Shown here in pieces: positions 16,865 to 27,892 of a stretch of 64,000 nt of DNA; positions within the stretch are counted from its first letter, which is position 1, and every line of letters starts with the position of its first letter. The notes beneath the pieces are model-generated. The model was not told the origin of the DNA. It searched no databases and saw only the letters and a program-made list of their open reading frames with translations. Origin of the DNA: Kineococcus endophyticus. Its GTDB lineage: Bacteria; Actinomycetota; Actinomycetes; Actinomycetales; Kineococcaceae. The position numbers and the translations under genes were made by a program. The stretch is from NCBI RefSeq assembly GCF_040796495.1, contig NZ_JBFNQN010000009.1:1-64000 (forward strand), read 5' to 3'.

Positions 16865-18046
16865 GTGACCGCACCCTCGTTGAACCCCCGCCTGGCCGGG
16901 GTCCGTTCCTCCCCCGTCCGCGACCTGCTCGCGCTCACGGGCGTCGAGGACGTCATCTCCTTCGCCGGCGGCCTGCCCGCGCCGGACCTGTTCGACGTCG
17001 ACGGTCTGCGTGCCGCCTACGACCGCGCCCTGTCCGGCCCCGCGGCACGCCGGAACCTGCAGTACGCCGCGACGGAGGGCGACCCGCGGTTGCGCTCCCT
17101 CGTGGCGGACCGGCTCACGCGGCGCGGTCTGCCGACGGACCCGGACGACCTGCTCGTCACGACGGGATCGCAGCAGGCGCTGACGCTGCTCACGACGGCC
17201 CTGCTCTCCCCCGGCGACGTCGTGGCGGTGGAGGAACCCAGCTACCTCGCTGCGCTGCAGTCGTTCACGCTCGCCGGCGCCGAACTCGTGGGCGTTGCGA
17301 GCGACGACGACGGAGCCCTGCCCGAGGCCGTCGAGGAGGTGTTCCACACCCGTCGGCCCGCGGTCCTGTACCTCGTCCCGAACTTCGCGAACCCCACCGG
17401 GCGGACCCTCACCCTCGAACGCCGCGTCCGGATCGCCGAGCTCGCCGCCGAGCACGGCGTGTGGGTCGTCGAGGACGACCCCTACGGGGAACTGCGCTAC
17501 ACCGGAGACCCGGTCCCGGCGCTGGCCGCGCAACCCGCTGCGGCGCAGAACGTCCTGCACCTCGGCAGCTTCTCGAAGATCGGCGCTCCGGGGTTGCGGC
17601 TCGGGTGGGCGCGGTTGCCGCGAGCGGTCCGGCCGGCGGTCGTCGTGGCCAAGCAGGCCGCCGACCTGCAGACGTCCACCGTGGACCAGGCCGCCGCCGC
17701 CGAGTACCTGGCTGCGACCGACCTCGACGCGCACGTCGCCGGCGTCGTCGCGGCGTACTCCGCGCGCCGGGACGCGATGCTCGCGGCGCTGGAGGACGCG
17801 CTGCCCGTGGGCAGCACGTGGTCGCGCCCGGACGGCGGGATGTTCACGTGGGTCGACCTGCCGGGAGGGGTCGACTCGGCGCAGTCGCTGCCGGCCGCGC
17901 TCCGCGAAGGCGTCGCGTTCGTGCCCGGGGAGTCGTTCTTCGCCGGGGAACCGGACCGTTCGACGCTGCGCCTGTCGTTCACGACGCACTCCCCCGAGCG
18001 CATCGCCGAGGGGGTGTCCCGGCTCGGCCGCGCGCTACGGGCGTGA
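16865..18046 (+). CDS. PLP-dependent aminotransferase (2-aminoadipate/MocR-type fold)
   Basis: The 393-residue protein is a fold-type I aminotransferase. The motif N-F-A-N-P-T-G-R is near residue 176, E-D-D-P-Y-G-E near 204, and the Schiff-base lysine lies in L-G-S-F-S-K-I-G near residue 238. The sequence is closest in style to LysN/2-aminoadipate transaminases and MocR-type catalytic domains, without the DNA-binding part. A GGGACGGT/ACCGTCCC hairpin (16824-16852) sits just before the ribosome binding site and GTG start. The amino-group donor is unknown. Its 3' end overlaps the convergent GGDEF-EAL gene by 12 bases. Confidence 0.88.
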   Translation: MTAPSLNPRLAGVRSSPVRDLLALTGVEDVISFAGGLPAPDLFDVDGLRAAYDRALSGPAARRNLQYAATEGDPRLRSLVADRLTRRGLPTDPDDLLVTTGSQQALTLLTTALLSPGDVVAVEEPSYLAALQSFTLAGAELVGVASDDDGALPEAVEEVFHTRRPAVLYLVPNFANPTGRTLTLERRVRIAELAAEHGVWVVEDDPYGELRYTGDPVPALAAQPAAAQNVLHLGSFSKIGAPGLRLGWARLPRAVRPAVVVAKQAADLQTSTVDQAAAAEYLAATDLDAHVAGVVAAYSARRDAMLAALEDALPVGSTWSRPDGGMFTWVDLPGGVDSAQSLPAALREGVAFVPGESFFAGEPDRSTLRLSFTTHSPERIAEGVSRLGRALRA

Positions 18047-20275
18047 GAGCGCGATCGGGCCGGACGGGAGCCGGTGCGCCTCCACGGGCCGACCGAACAA
18101 CCACCCCTGGGCCCGGTCGCACCCCATGTCCCGCAGCATCTTCGCCTGCAGTTCGGTCTCCACGCCCTCGGCCGTGACGACCATGCCGTGGGCGTGGGCG
18201 AGGCTGATGAGCGCCCGCACGACGGCCTCGGCCCGATCGGAGGAACCCAGGGGTCGCACGAAGCTCATGTCGATCTTGAGGAAGCTCAGCGGGAACTTGT
18301 CGAGGTAGGACAGCGAGGAGTACCCCGTCCCGAAGTCGTCGAGACCGACGCGGGCTCCGATGCTCCGCAGTTCGCCCAGGCTCGCGCGCGTCGACGTCGA
18401 CAGGTCGATGAGCGTGCGTTCGGTGACCTCGGCGAGCAGGGAACTGCCGGAGGCACCGGTCGACTCGACGCTGTGCGCGAGGCGGTGCGCGAACGCGGGG
18501 TGCTCGAGCGTCTTGCCGGAGACGTTGAACGAGACCTGCAGGCCGACCCCGTCGCGCCGCCACTCGCGCAGTTGCCGCAGGACCTCACCCAGCACCCACG
18601 TGTCGACGTCGACGATGAGGCCGGTGTCCTCGGCCGTGTCGACGAAGTGCTTGGGTTCCAGGATGCCCTCGACCGGGTCGTCGAGCCGGACGAGCGCCTC
18701 GGCGGCGACGAGTTCGGACGACCGCAGGTCGACGATCGGCTGCCAGACCACGCGCAACCCGTCCGTGCGCAACGCACGGCGCACGCGGTGCTCGGCGACG
18801 TGGCGGGCCTGCGCCTCCTCGCGCATGGCCGAGTCGTAGACGGCGACGCGGTCGCGGCCGCCGTCCTTGGCCCGGTACAGCGCCATGTCGGCGCTGCGGA
18901 ACAGGTCGTCGGCCGTCCCGTCGTGACCGATGGCGATGCCGGCGCTGGAGGTGCACACGAACGGCTCGGGCAGGCCGGGCAGGAGCATCGGGGTGCGGAG
19001 TCGGCGCAGGACGTCGCGCGCCATGATCGAGGCGGCCTCCACGCGGCTGACGCCGGGGACCATGACGACGAACTCGTCGCCGCCGAGGCGGGCCAGGACG
19101 GCACCGGGCGGGGCGGCGTCCTCGAGGCGGACGGCGACCTGGCGCAGCAGCGCGTCGCCGATCTGGTGCCCGAGGGTGTCGTTGACGAGCTTGAACCGGT
19201 CGAGGTCCAGCAGCACGAGGGCCACGGCGTCCTGCGGCGTCGCCCGCTCGAGGGCCTCGGCGAGGCGGACGTCGAGCACGGACCGGTTGGCCAACCCGGT
19301 GAGGGAGTCGCACTGGGCGAGGCGGACGAGTTCGCCGGTCGACTTCTCCCCCGCGGACACGTCGAGCACGAGGCCCTGGACGACGCTGGTGCTCGTCGTG
19401 GACAGCGGGACGCTCATCCCGAGGAAGGTGCGTTCGGTGCCGTCGGCGGAGGCGACGCGGAACGGGTACGGGGCGGAGGTCCCGGCGTGGGCCGCGGGGT
19501 CCTCGACGCCGGTGAAGGGTCCGCGGTCGTCGGGGTGGATGCGGGAGCGCCACGTCTCCAGGTCCGGGTCGGGCTCGGCGGCCGGCAGGCCGAGCATCTC
19601 CCGCAGGCGGTCGTCGAGGGTGACGACGCCGCTGGCCGGGTTCCACGACCAGGACCCCAGGCCCGCGAGGCGCAACGCCCCGGACAGCAGCAACCGCGCG
19701 CCAGCGGACTCGCGGTCCGCGCGCGCAGCGTCCGCCGTGGCGACCAGGGCGCGCCAGGCGGCGCCGGCCGAGGCCGTCAACACCTCCAGCCGCGGGAAGC
19801 GGGCACCGCCCACCCCTTCGCCGCCGCCCCAGACCGCGAGCCGCGGGGCGCGGGGGTGGCCCGGGACGAGTTCCACGACGGCGGACGGGCACATGCGCGT
19901 GAGGTCGGCTCCGGCGAGGCGGGACCCCGGGACGAGCAGCAGGTCGCCCTCCGCGGCGATCACCTCCAGCTCGCGGTGCCGGGACCGCGCCACGGTCTCC
20001 AGCAGCAGGACGCGCGCGTAGCCGGCGTCGTGCACCTCGGCGACGAGCTCCTCGGCGAGCGCCGTGACGTCCGAGCACTCGGTGAAGCGGCGCTGCGCCC
20101 GCAGGACGGCCGCCCCGAGGTCCACCGGGGGAACGGCGGCGGCGGAACCTGACAGGTCGACGCCGAGGCGCACGTCCTCCACGTCCCGCGAGGGGTCCTC
20201 GGCGACGGCCGCGGCCGCGCGCTCGCGGGCCCGTCGCGCGCGCAGGGTGGCCGACGACGCTGGCAATCCGCTCAC
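18035..20275 (-). CDS. Cyclic-di-GMP signalling protein (PAS-GGDEF-EAL)
   Basis: The 746-residue protein has an N-terminal sensor-like region (about 1-180, possibly GAF), a PAS domain (about 190-285), a GGDEF cyclase domain with intact R-L-G-G-D-E-F, and a C-terminal EAL phosphodiesterase domain with E-A-L and D-D-F-G-T-G-Y-S-S. Both catalytic signatures are intact. I see no RxxD inhibitory site before GGDEF. No membrane segments are visible. GTG 20275 is preferred over GTG 20356 because the extra leader uses TTA and other codons rare here. It is expected to make and/or break c-di-GMP in response to an unknown signal. Confidence 0.9.
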   Translation of the reverse strand: MSGLPASSATLRARRARERAAAAVAEDPSRDVEDVRLGVDLSGSAAAVPPVDLGAAVLRAQRRFTECSDVTALAEELVAEVHDAGYARVLLLETVARSRHRELEVIAAEGDLLLVPGSRLAGADLTRMCPSAVVELVPGHPRAPRLAVWGGGEGVGGARFPRLEVLTASAGAAWRALVATADAARADRESAGARLLLSGALRLAGLGSWSWNPASGVVTLDDRLREMLGLPAAEPDPDLETWRSRIHPDDRGPFTGVEDPAAHAGTSAPYPFRVASADGTERTFLGMSVPLSTTSTSVVQGLVLDVSAGEKSTGELVRLAQCDSLTGLANRSVLDVRLAEALERATPQDAVALVLLDLDRFKLVNDTLGHQIGDALLRQVAVRLEDAAPPGAVLARLGGDEFVVMVPGVSRVEAASIMARDVLRRLRTPMLLPGLPEPFVCTSSAGIAIGHDGTADDLFRSADMALYRAKDGGRDRVAVYDSAMREEAQARHVAEHRVRRALRTDGLRVVWQPIVDLRSSELVAAEALVRLDDPVEGILEPKHFVDTAEDTGLIVDVDTWVLGEVLRQLREWRRDGVGLQVSFNVSGKTLEHPAFAHRLAHSVESTGASGSSLLAEVTERTLIDLSTSTRASLGELRSIGARVGLDDFGTGYSSLSYLDKFPLSFLKIDMSFVRPLGSSDRAEAVVRALISLAHAHGMVVTAEGVETELQAKMLRDMGCDRAQGWLFGRPVEAHRLPSGPIALSRP

Positions 20276-20416
20276 TTCCCGGTTCCACCCTCCGCCGTGC
20301 GGGCCGACAGCCCGCCCTTCATCACGCAACGTGACTGACTCTAACGCCGAGTGCACGTCTTTGGTACCTCGACCGGCGTCTCGACAGATCGTTCGCAGTG
20401 GTAATTAGCGAGAGCA

Positions 20417-20432
20417 AGGACTATGGTGTCCT
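20417..20432. promoter_or_regulatory. MarR-type operator candidate before the marR-MFS pair
   Basis: AGGAC and GTCCT form a 5-bp inverted repeat with a 6-base spacer, ending one base before the MarR start codon. An AT-rich stretch (GTAATTA, 20401-20407) lies just upstream and could belong to the promoter. Short palindromes overlapping the start are typical of MarR autoregulation; the match is suggestive only. Confidence 0.35.
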
Positions 20433-20433
20433 C

Positions 20434-20940
20434 ATGCCACCATCTCCCTCCCCCGACGTCCGGGGCGCGGGCGCCGTGAGCACCACCGACCGCCCGGTCG
20501 ACGACCACGACACCCCCGGCGCCCCCCTGGACCGCCTCGCGGTCGACCTGCGGGTGTCGCTGCTGCGCACCGCCCGGCGGCTGCGGGCCCAGAAGAGCGT
20601 CGACGACCTCACCGACGGCCAGTTCTCCGTCCTCGCCCAGCTCGTCAACGGCGGGCCGCGCACGCCCGGCGAACTCGCGGACGCCGAGCACGTGCGGCCG
20701 CCGTCGATGACGCGGACCATCGCCGCCCTCGCCGACGCGGGGCTCGTCTCGCGCACCGACCACCCGGTCGACGGCCGTCAGGTGCTCGTCGCCGTCACCG
20801 ACGCCGGCCGCGACGTCGTCCTGGAGACCCGGGCCCGCCGGGCGGCGTGGCTGAGCCGCCGCCTGGAGGACCTCAGCCCCGCCGAACGCGCCACCCTGGC
20901 CGAGGCCGCCGCCATCCTCACGCGGGTGATCAGCGCGTGA
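20434..20940 (+). CDS. MarR-family transcriptional regulator
   Basis: The 168-residue protein has the MarR winged-helix core: a helix starting L-T-D-G-Q-F-S-V-L, the recognition segment V-R-P-P-S-M-T-R-T-I near residues 88-97, and the wing D-H-P-V-D-G-R-Q near 109-116. The ATG at 20434 is one of three possible starts (20398, 20434, 20479). The stop overlaps the start of the MFS gene by four bases, so regulator and transporter form a unit. The usual mode is repression of the pair until a small ligand binds. Confidence 0.88.
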   Translation: MPPSPSPDVRGAGAVSTTDRPVDDHDTPGAPLDRLAVDLRVSLLRTARRLRAQKSVDDLTDGQFSVLAQLVNGGPRTPGELADAEHVRPPSMTRTIAALADAGLVSRTDHPVDGRQVLVAVTDAGRDVVLETRARRAAWLSRRLEDLSPAERATLAEAAAILTRVISA

Positions 20941-22223
20941 ACCAGACCTTCCGCTCGCTGCGGCACCGCGACTACCGCCTCTGGGCCGGCGGCGCGATCG
21001 TCTCCAACACCGGCACGTGGATGCAGCGCGTGGCCCAGGACTGGCTCGTCATCCAGGTCCTCACCCACGGCTCGGGCACCGCCGGCGGCATCACCACCGG
21101 TCTGCAGTTCGGCCCGATCCTGCTGCTCGCCCCCGTCGCGGGCACGATCGCCGACCGCTTCGACCAGCGCCGCACGCTCATGGTCACCCAGGCCGTCATG
21201 GGGTTCCTCGGGCTCGTCCTGGGCGTCCTCGTCGTGAGCGGGACCGCCCAGCTCTGGCACGTCTACGTGCTCGCCGTCCTGCTCGGGTCCGCCTCCGCCA
21301 TCGACGGCCCCGTCCGGCAGACCTTCGTCGGCCAGCTCGTGCCGCGGGAGGACCTGCCCAACGCCATCGGGCTGAACTCGGCGTCCTTCAACTCCGCCCG
21401 GCTCATCGGCCCGGCTCTGGCCGGCGTCCTCATCGCCTGGGTCGGCACGGGCCCGGTCTTCCTCATCAACGCCGCCTCGTTCGTCGCACCCCTGGTGATG
21501 CTGCACCTCATGCGGCCCGCGCAGCGCGCGCCGCGGGTGAAACCGGCGAAGGGCAGCGGAGGCATGCGGGAGGGCCTGGCCTACGTCCGGGCCCGGCCGG
21601 ACCTGCTCGCGATCTTCGTCCTCGTCGGGGTCATCGGGACGTTCGGGCTGAACTTCCAGCTCACCAGCGCGCTCATGACGAGCGTGAAGTTCGGGACCGA
21701 CTCCGCCGGGTTCGGCCTCGCCGGCACCGTGCTGGCCGTGGGGTCCCTCGCCGGTGCCCTCGTGGCCGCGCGCCGGGGACGTCCCCGGTACCGGCTCGTC
21801 GTCGGTGCCGCCTTCGCCTTCGGGGTGCTGGCCTCGGTCGCGGCACTCATGCCGACGTACGCGCTCTACCTCGTGGTCCTGCCGTTCATGGGCCTGGCGT
21901 CGCTCACGCTCATGACGGCCGCGAACGCCACGGTCCAGATGAGCACCGAACCCGCCATGCGTGGGCGGGTGATGGCGATGTACATGTCGCTCATGCAGGG
22001 CGGCACCGTCGTCGGCGGGCCGTTCGTCGGGTGGATGGGCACCCGGTTCGGCCCCGAGTGGTCGATCCTCGTCGGCTCGATCCCCTCGGCCGTGGTCGGC
22101 GTCCTCGTCGGGGTGTACTTCCTGCGGCGGGCGCGGGTGCGGGTCACCTACTCGTGGAAGCAGTCCCCGCACGTGCGGCTCGTCCCCGTCCGCGACGACG
22201 AGCGGGATGCCGCCGCGGCGTGA
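20937..22223 (+). CDS. MFS transporter (DHA3/EntS-like)
   Basis: The 428-residue protein has 10-12 hydrophobic helices. It begins with the F-R-S-L-R-H-R-D-Y-R-L-W-A-G-G segment found at the start of EntS/DHA3-type exporters, and carries D-R-F-D-Q-R-R in the helix 2-3 loop. It is translationally coupled (GTGA) to the MarR gene, which suggests an inducible efflux pump for a toxic or signalling compound. The substrate is unknown. The C-terminus is a basic cytoplasmic tail. Confidence 0.9.
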   Translation: MNQTFRSLRHRDYRLWAGGAIVSNTGTWMQRVAQDWLVIQVLTHGSGTAGGITTGLQFGPILLLAPVAGTIADRFDQRRTLMVTQAVMGFLGLVLGVLVVSGTAQLWHVYVLAVLLGSASAIDGPVRQTFVGQLVPREDLPNAIGLNSASFNSARLIGPALAGVLIAWVGTGPVFLINAASFVAPLVMLHLMRPAQRAPRVKPAKGSGGMREGLAYVRARPDLLAIFVLVGVIGTFGLNFQLTSALMTSVKFGTDSAGFGLAGTVLAVGSLAGALVAARRGRPRYRLVVGAAFAFGVLASVAALMPTYALYLVVLPFMGLASLTLMTAANATVQMSTEPAMRGRVMAMYMSLMQGGTVVGGPFVGWMGTRFGPEWSILVGSIPSAVVGVLVGVYFLRRARVRVTYSWKQSPHVRLVPVRDDERDAAAA

Positions 22224-22254
22224 ACCGCCTCGGGCGGGGCGGAGAATGGAACCC

Positions 22255-23469
22255 GTGCCCACCGACCTGACCACCGCCCTGGCCGACGTCCGGACCCTGC
22301 TGCTGGACACCCCGCACCTGGCCCGGGCCGTCGCGGCGGGACGGCGCAAGGGCCTCGAACCGCCGGCGGCCGAGCGGGTCGAGGTGCGCCCCGTGCAGCT
22401 CAAGGCCGGTCCGCACCTGCAGTTCACCGCCCGCACCGGGCCGGTCGTCTCGACCCGCAACGTCCCCGTGGACGAGGCCGCCGCGGCCGTCGACGACCTG
22501 CTCGCGCAGCCCTACGGCAACCTGCACGTGGAGACGGCGACGGAGGTCGTGCAGGTCCGCGTGACGAAGAAGGGCGACGCGCAGGTCCACCGCGCCGCCG
22601 CCGCGCACGAGGCGGGACCGGCCGGGCACGACAAGGCCAAGAACCGTCTCGTGGACCCCGACGACCCGCTGTTCCGCGTCCTGGGCGCCGGGGGCGACAA
22701 GCGGCGCCAGGTGGAGGCGTTCGTCCGCCAGCTCGCCCCGCTCGCGCCGACCGTGCTGTCCCGGCCCGGCGACCGGGTGCGGGCCGTGGACCTCGGCTGC
22801 GGGAACGCCTACCTGACCTTCGCGGCCCACCGGTGGCTCGGGGACGCAGCCCGCGCCGAGGGCAAGGTCCTGACGACCGTCGGCGTGGACGTGCGCGAGG
22901 ACGTGGTGGCGACCGGTCGCCGCGCGGCGGCCGAGGCGGGCCTGACGGGCCTCGAGTTCGCTGTCGGCTCGATCGCCGGCGCGGACCCGTACGCCGACGG
23001 CGGGCCCGACGTCGGGCCGGACGTGGTCATGGCCCTCCACGCCTGCGACACCGCGACCGACGAGGCGCTCGCGCGGGCCGTGCGCTGGGGCGCTCCCCTC
23101 GTCCTCGCCGCGCCGTGCTGCCACCGCGACGTCCAGCGGCAGCTGCACGGGAACCGCGCCCCGCTCGTCCGCCACGCGATCCTGCGCGAGCGGTTCGCCG
23201 ACGTCCTCACCGACACCCTGCGCTCGCTCGTGCTGCAGCTCCTCGGGTACCGGGTCGAGGTCGTCGAGTTCATCGACTCCGCGCACACGCCGCGCAACGC
23301 GATGATCCGCGCGGTCCGGACCGGTTCGGGGCCGCGCCCCGCCGCCCGCGCCGATCTGCTGGCCGAGTTCGACGAACTCACCCGCACGTGGGGCGTCTCA
23401 CCGGCCCTGGCCCGGATGCTGGAACCGGAGCTCGCCGCCGTGCGCGCAGGGGTTCAGGCCGCGCTGTAG
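22255..23469 (+). CDS. SAM-dependent methyltransferase (Methyltransf_32 type)
   Basis: The protein has about 404 residues. An N-terminal region of about 165 residues without clear similarity precedes a class I methyltransferase domain. Motif I (D-L-G-C-G-N-A-Y-L) is near residue 178 and A-P-C-C-H-R-D near residue 285. The latter pattern is typical of the Methyltransf_32 family, whose substrates are mostly undefined and may include RNA. GTG 22255 has GGAG ten bases upstream; ATG 22246 is an alternative but touches that site. Its end overlaps the convergent DUF1540 gene by 16 bases. Confidence 0.82.
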   Translation: MPTDLTTALADVRTLLLDTPHLARAVAAGRRKGLEPPAAERVEVRPVQLKAGPHLQFTARTGPVVSTRNVPVDEAAAAVDDLLAQPYGNLHVETATEVVQVRVTKKGDAQVHRAAAAHEAGPAGHDKAKNRLVDPDDPLFRVLGAGGDKRRQVEAFVRQLAPLAPTVLSRPGDRVRAVDLGCGNAYLTFAAHRWLGDAARAEGKVLTTVGVDVREDVVATGRRAAAEAGLTGLEFAVGSIAGADPYADGGPDVGPDVVMALHACDTATDEALARAVRWGAPLVLAAPCCHRDVQRQLHGNRAPLVRHAILRERFADVLTDTLRSLVLQLLGYRVEVVEFIDSAHTPRNAMIRAVRTGSGPRPAARADLLAEFDELTRTWGVSPALARMLEPELAAVRAGVQAAL

Positions 23470-23753
23470 GTCAGGCACTCCGTCCCGCCGCCGGCCGACG
23501 TCCCGACCTCGATCGTCGAGGCCGTGCACGTGAGGTCGGAGTTGTGCGAGCAGTCCGAGAGCTGGCACGCACCCACGTGGCCGTCGCTCGTCGGGGAGTG
23601 CTTCGTCGGGATCCCGAGGAACGTCGCGCAGTGGTTCGCGCCGTGGTCCCCGACGGTGATGGCCGGGGCGTGGCAGGACGCCGAGGCGTTGAACGTGCAG
23701 CCGTCGGCGGAGCACTGGTGGATGGGGGTCAGGTCCAGGTTCACGGTCGCCAT
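23454..23753 (-). CDS. Two-repeat DUF1540 cysteine-rich protein
   Basis: The 99-residue protein contains two copies of a cysteine pattern C-x4-C-x8-C-x14-C (about residues 14-43 and 62-94), the mark of DUF1540 domains. These are thought to bind metal through the cysteines; the role is unknown. The ATG at 23753 is well placed by homology, although there is no clear ribosome binding site before it. A strong hairpin lies 36 bases upstream. The gene follows serC on the same strand but may have its own promoter. Confidence 0.82.
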   Translation of the reverse strand: MATVNLDLTPIHQCSADGCTFNASASCHAPAITVGDHGANHCATFLGIPTKHSPTSDGHVGACQLSDCSHNSDLTCTASTIEVGTSAGGGTECLTYSAA

Positions 23754-23788
23754 GGTTCGAAAGTAACCGCGGAAATCCCGCACGGCTA

Positions 23789-23809
23789 GCCAGGAATGCC
23801 TTTCCTGGC
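23789..23809. terminator. Perfect 8-bp hairpin between serC and the DUF1540 gene
   Basis: GCCAGGAA and TTCCTGGC pair perfectly around a 5-base loop. It is 19 bases past the serC stop, so terminating serC is the simplest role. Its position 36 bases before the DUF1540 start also allows a regulatory role. Confidence 0.5.
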
Positions 23810-23827
23810 CGCTTCGGGAAATGCAGG

Positions 23828-26297
<2,470 letters not shown>

Positions 26298-26318
26298 GGT
26301 CCACTCCGTCGTCGTCGC

Positions 26319-26334
26319 TGGAATGCGCTTTCCC
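26319..26334. promoter_or_regulatory. LacI-family operator candidate before the sugar isomerase
   Basis: On the minus strand the site reads GGGAAAGCGCATTCCA, one or two bases from the LacI-family consensus TGGAAAGCGCTTTCCA, with the central CG. It lies 22 bases before the isomerase start. The LacI regulator at 29299-30309 is a nearby candidate, but its own upstream site has a different core. Confidence 0.6.
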
Positions 26335-26459
26335 GCACCTTGGCACAGGCCGGTGCCCCGGTCAACGCCGAGCTCTCCCGGGCGGGTCACAGGCCCGTCT
26401 TGTGACCCCACGGTCCGTCCCCGGTTCCGCGGCCCGCCCCGGGGGCGCAGGCTGAGAGC

Positions 26460-27473
26460 GTGCTCCGCGCCCTGCCCCGCCCCACCTCCCCGATCGCCGC
26501 GCTCGTCCCCGGTCTGCTCGTCGTCGCTCTCGCCACGGTGGTCGCCCTCGGCCTCGAACGTCTGACGCACGTCCTGACGGCCTCCACGGTCGCCGTGGCG
26601 CTGGGGGCCCTCGTCCGCTCCACCGGCGCGTTCCGGCCGTCCTGGAAGCCGGCGACCGGCTTCGCGTCCAAGCGGCTGCTGCGGATCGCGGTCGTCCTGC
26701 TCGGGCTGCAGCTGCCGCTCTCACAGGTGCGGGACCTCGGGTGGGGCGGGGTCGTCCTCGTCGTCGGGGTCGTCGTCGTGACGTTCACCGGCACCCAGGT
26801 GCTGGGCCGCGCGCTCGGGCTCGGCCGGGACCGCTCACTGCTCGTCGCGACGGGGTTCTCGATCTGCGGGGCGTCGGCCATCGCCGCGGTGCGGCCCGCG
26901 ACGGACGCCGACGAGGAGGACGTCGCCACCTCCATCGCCCTGGTGACGCTCTGCGGATCGCTGGCCATCCTGCTGCTGCCGTTGCTGCGCAGTCCGTTCG
27001 GCCTCGACGTCCACGCCTTCGGCGTGTGGGTCGGAGCGAGCGTCCACGACGTCGGGCAGGTCGTCGCCACGGGCGACCGGGTGCCCGGAGCGCTCGAGAC
27101 CGCCGTCGTCGTGAAGCTCTCCCGCGTGCTGCTGCTGGCACCGCTCGTCGCCCTCGTCGTGCTGCACCGCCGCCGGACAGTGCCCGCCACCGACTCCACC
27201 GCCCGCCCCCCGGTCCTGCCGTTCTTCGTCGCCGCCTTCGTCGCCGCCGTCCTCGTGCGCGCCACCGGCGTCGTGCCCACCGCCGCCCTCGACGCCGTGC
27301 AGCACGTGCAGTCCGTTCTGCTCGTCGCCGCGCTGTTCGCGCTCGGGACGGGGATCGACGTCCCGCACCTGCTGCGGACGGGCGGGCGGTCGCTGGTGCT
27401 GGGCCTCAGCTCGTGGGTGCTCGTGGCGGGGGTGTCGCTCGCCGGGGTGCACCTGCTGCACGTCGGCGGCTGA
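26460..27473 (+). CDS. YeiH/UPF0324 family putative transporter
   Basis: The 337-residue protein has about 10 hydrophobic segments and the family marks F-S-I-C-G-A-S-A-I-A-A near residue 140 and A-S-V-H-D-V-G-Q-V near 193. YeiH (UPF0324) proteins are often annotated as sulfate exporters, on weak evidence. GTG 26460 follows the divergent sugar isomerase gene by 162 bases. Downstream lie the split third repeat copy and the IS110 element, so no operon partner is visible. Confidence 0.85.
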   Translation: MLRALPRPTSPIAALVPGLLVVALATVVALGLERLTHVLTASTVAVALGALVRSTGAFRPSWKPATGFASKRLLRIAVVLLGLQLPLSQVRDLGWGGVVLVVGVVVVTFTGTQVLGRALGLGRDRSLLVATGFSICGASAIAAVRPATDADEEDVATSIALVTLCGSLAILLLPLLRSPFGLDVHAFGVWVGASVHDVGQVVATGDRVPGALETAVVVKLSRVLLLAPLVALVVLHRRRTVPATDSTARPPVLPFFVAAFVAAVLVRATGVVPTAALDAVQHVQSVLLVAALFALGTGIDVPHLLRTGGRSLVLGLSSWVLVAGVSLAGVHLLHVGG

Positions 27474-27502
27474 CCGCGGCCGGTCCCGCGCCTGCACCCA
27501 CG

Positions 27503-27585
27503 TCTGACCGGGCGTGGGACCAGGCGTGGGAACACCCGTCGGTGTCCTCCCCGCGTCGTCGGGGCGACCGCCTCGGGACACCCAC
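27503..27585. repeat. Intergenic repeat copy C, left half (interrupted by IS110)
   Basis: In reverse complement this reads GTGGGTGTCCC, then CGGTCGCCCCGACGACGC, then ACGGGTGTTCCCACG and GGTCCCAC, aligning along its length with copies A and B. It ends at GGGACACCCAC (27575-27585), where the IS110 element begins. The remaining half resumes at 29214. Confidence 0.75.
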
Positions 27586-27629
27586 ACCTAATGGGCCTTA
27601 CCGGCACCGGAAGTAGTTCTAGGGTCCGG

Positions 27630-27815
27630 TACCGGTAGCGACTGGTGGGTCAGCACTCACCACATCTGGAGCGCGTGAGGCCTGGAGTGAGACCGTGCGC
27701 CCATCAGCCGCGAGAAGGCGCGCACTACTGCTGGGATGACGTAGCCCCCCAGGAGGCCCCGACGGGGGCCGCCCTCCGGTGAGCACTCGACCATTAGGTC
27801 GTCAGCAGCCTTCTC
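27630..27815 (+). ncRNA. Putative IS110 bridge RNA
   Basis: The leader before the transposase can fold into two loops. First: stem CTGGTGGGT (27642-27650) with GCCCATCAG (27699-27707) encloses GGAGTGAGAC (27684-27693), the exact complement of the target half GTCTCACTCC in repeat copies A and B. Second: CTGCTG (27728-27733) with CAGCAG (27803-27808) encloses CTGGGATG (27731-27738), identical to the right end of the element (29207-29214). Then come a GGCCCC-gac-GGGGGCC hairpin and CCATTAGGT (27791-27799), complementary to the left end ACCTAATGG (27586-27594). This order matches known bridge RNAs: a target loop, then a donor loop with left and right guides. RNA limits are estimated. Confidence 0.65.
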
Positions 27816-27892
27816 CTCGCTACCGGGCACGACCTGGCACCGCCCCTCGGTGCCGGGCAGGAGCGCAGACGAGCAGATGGAGGCGAACACCG

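Noticed and set aside
20276-20356. Longer start for the GGDEF-EAL gene at GTG 20356
   Set aside because: The added codons include TTA and other rare choices and no conserved sequence.
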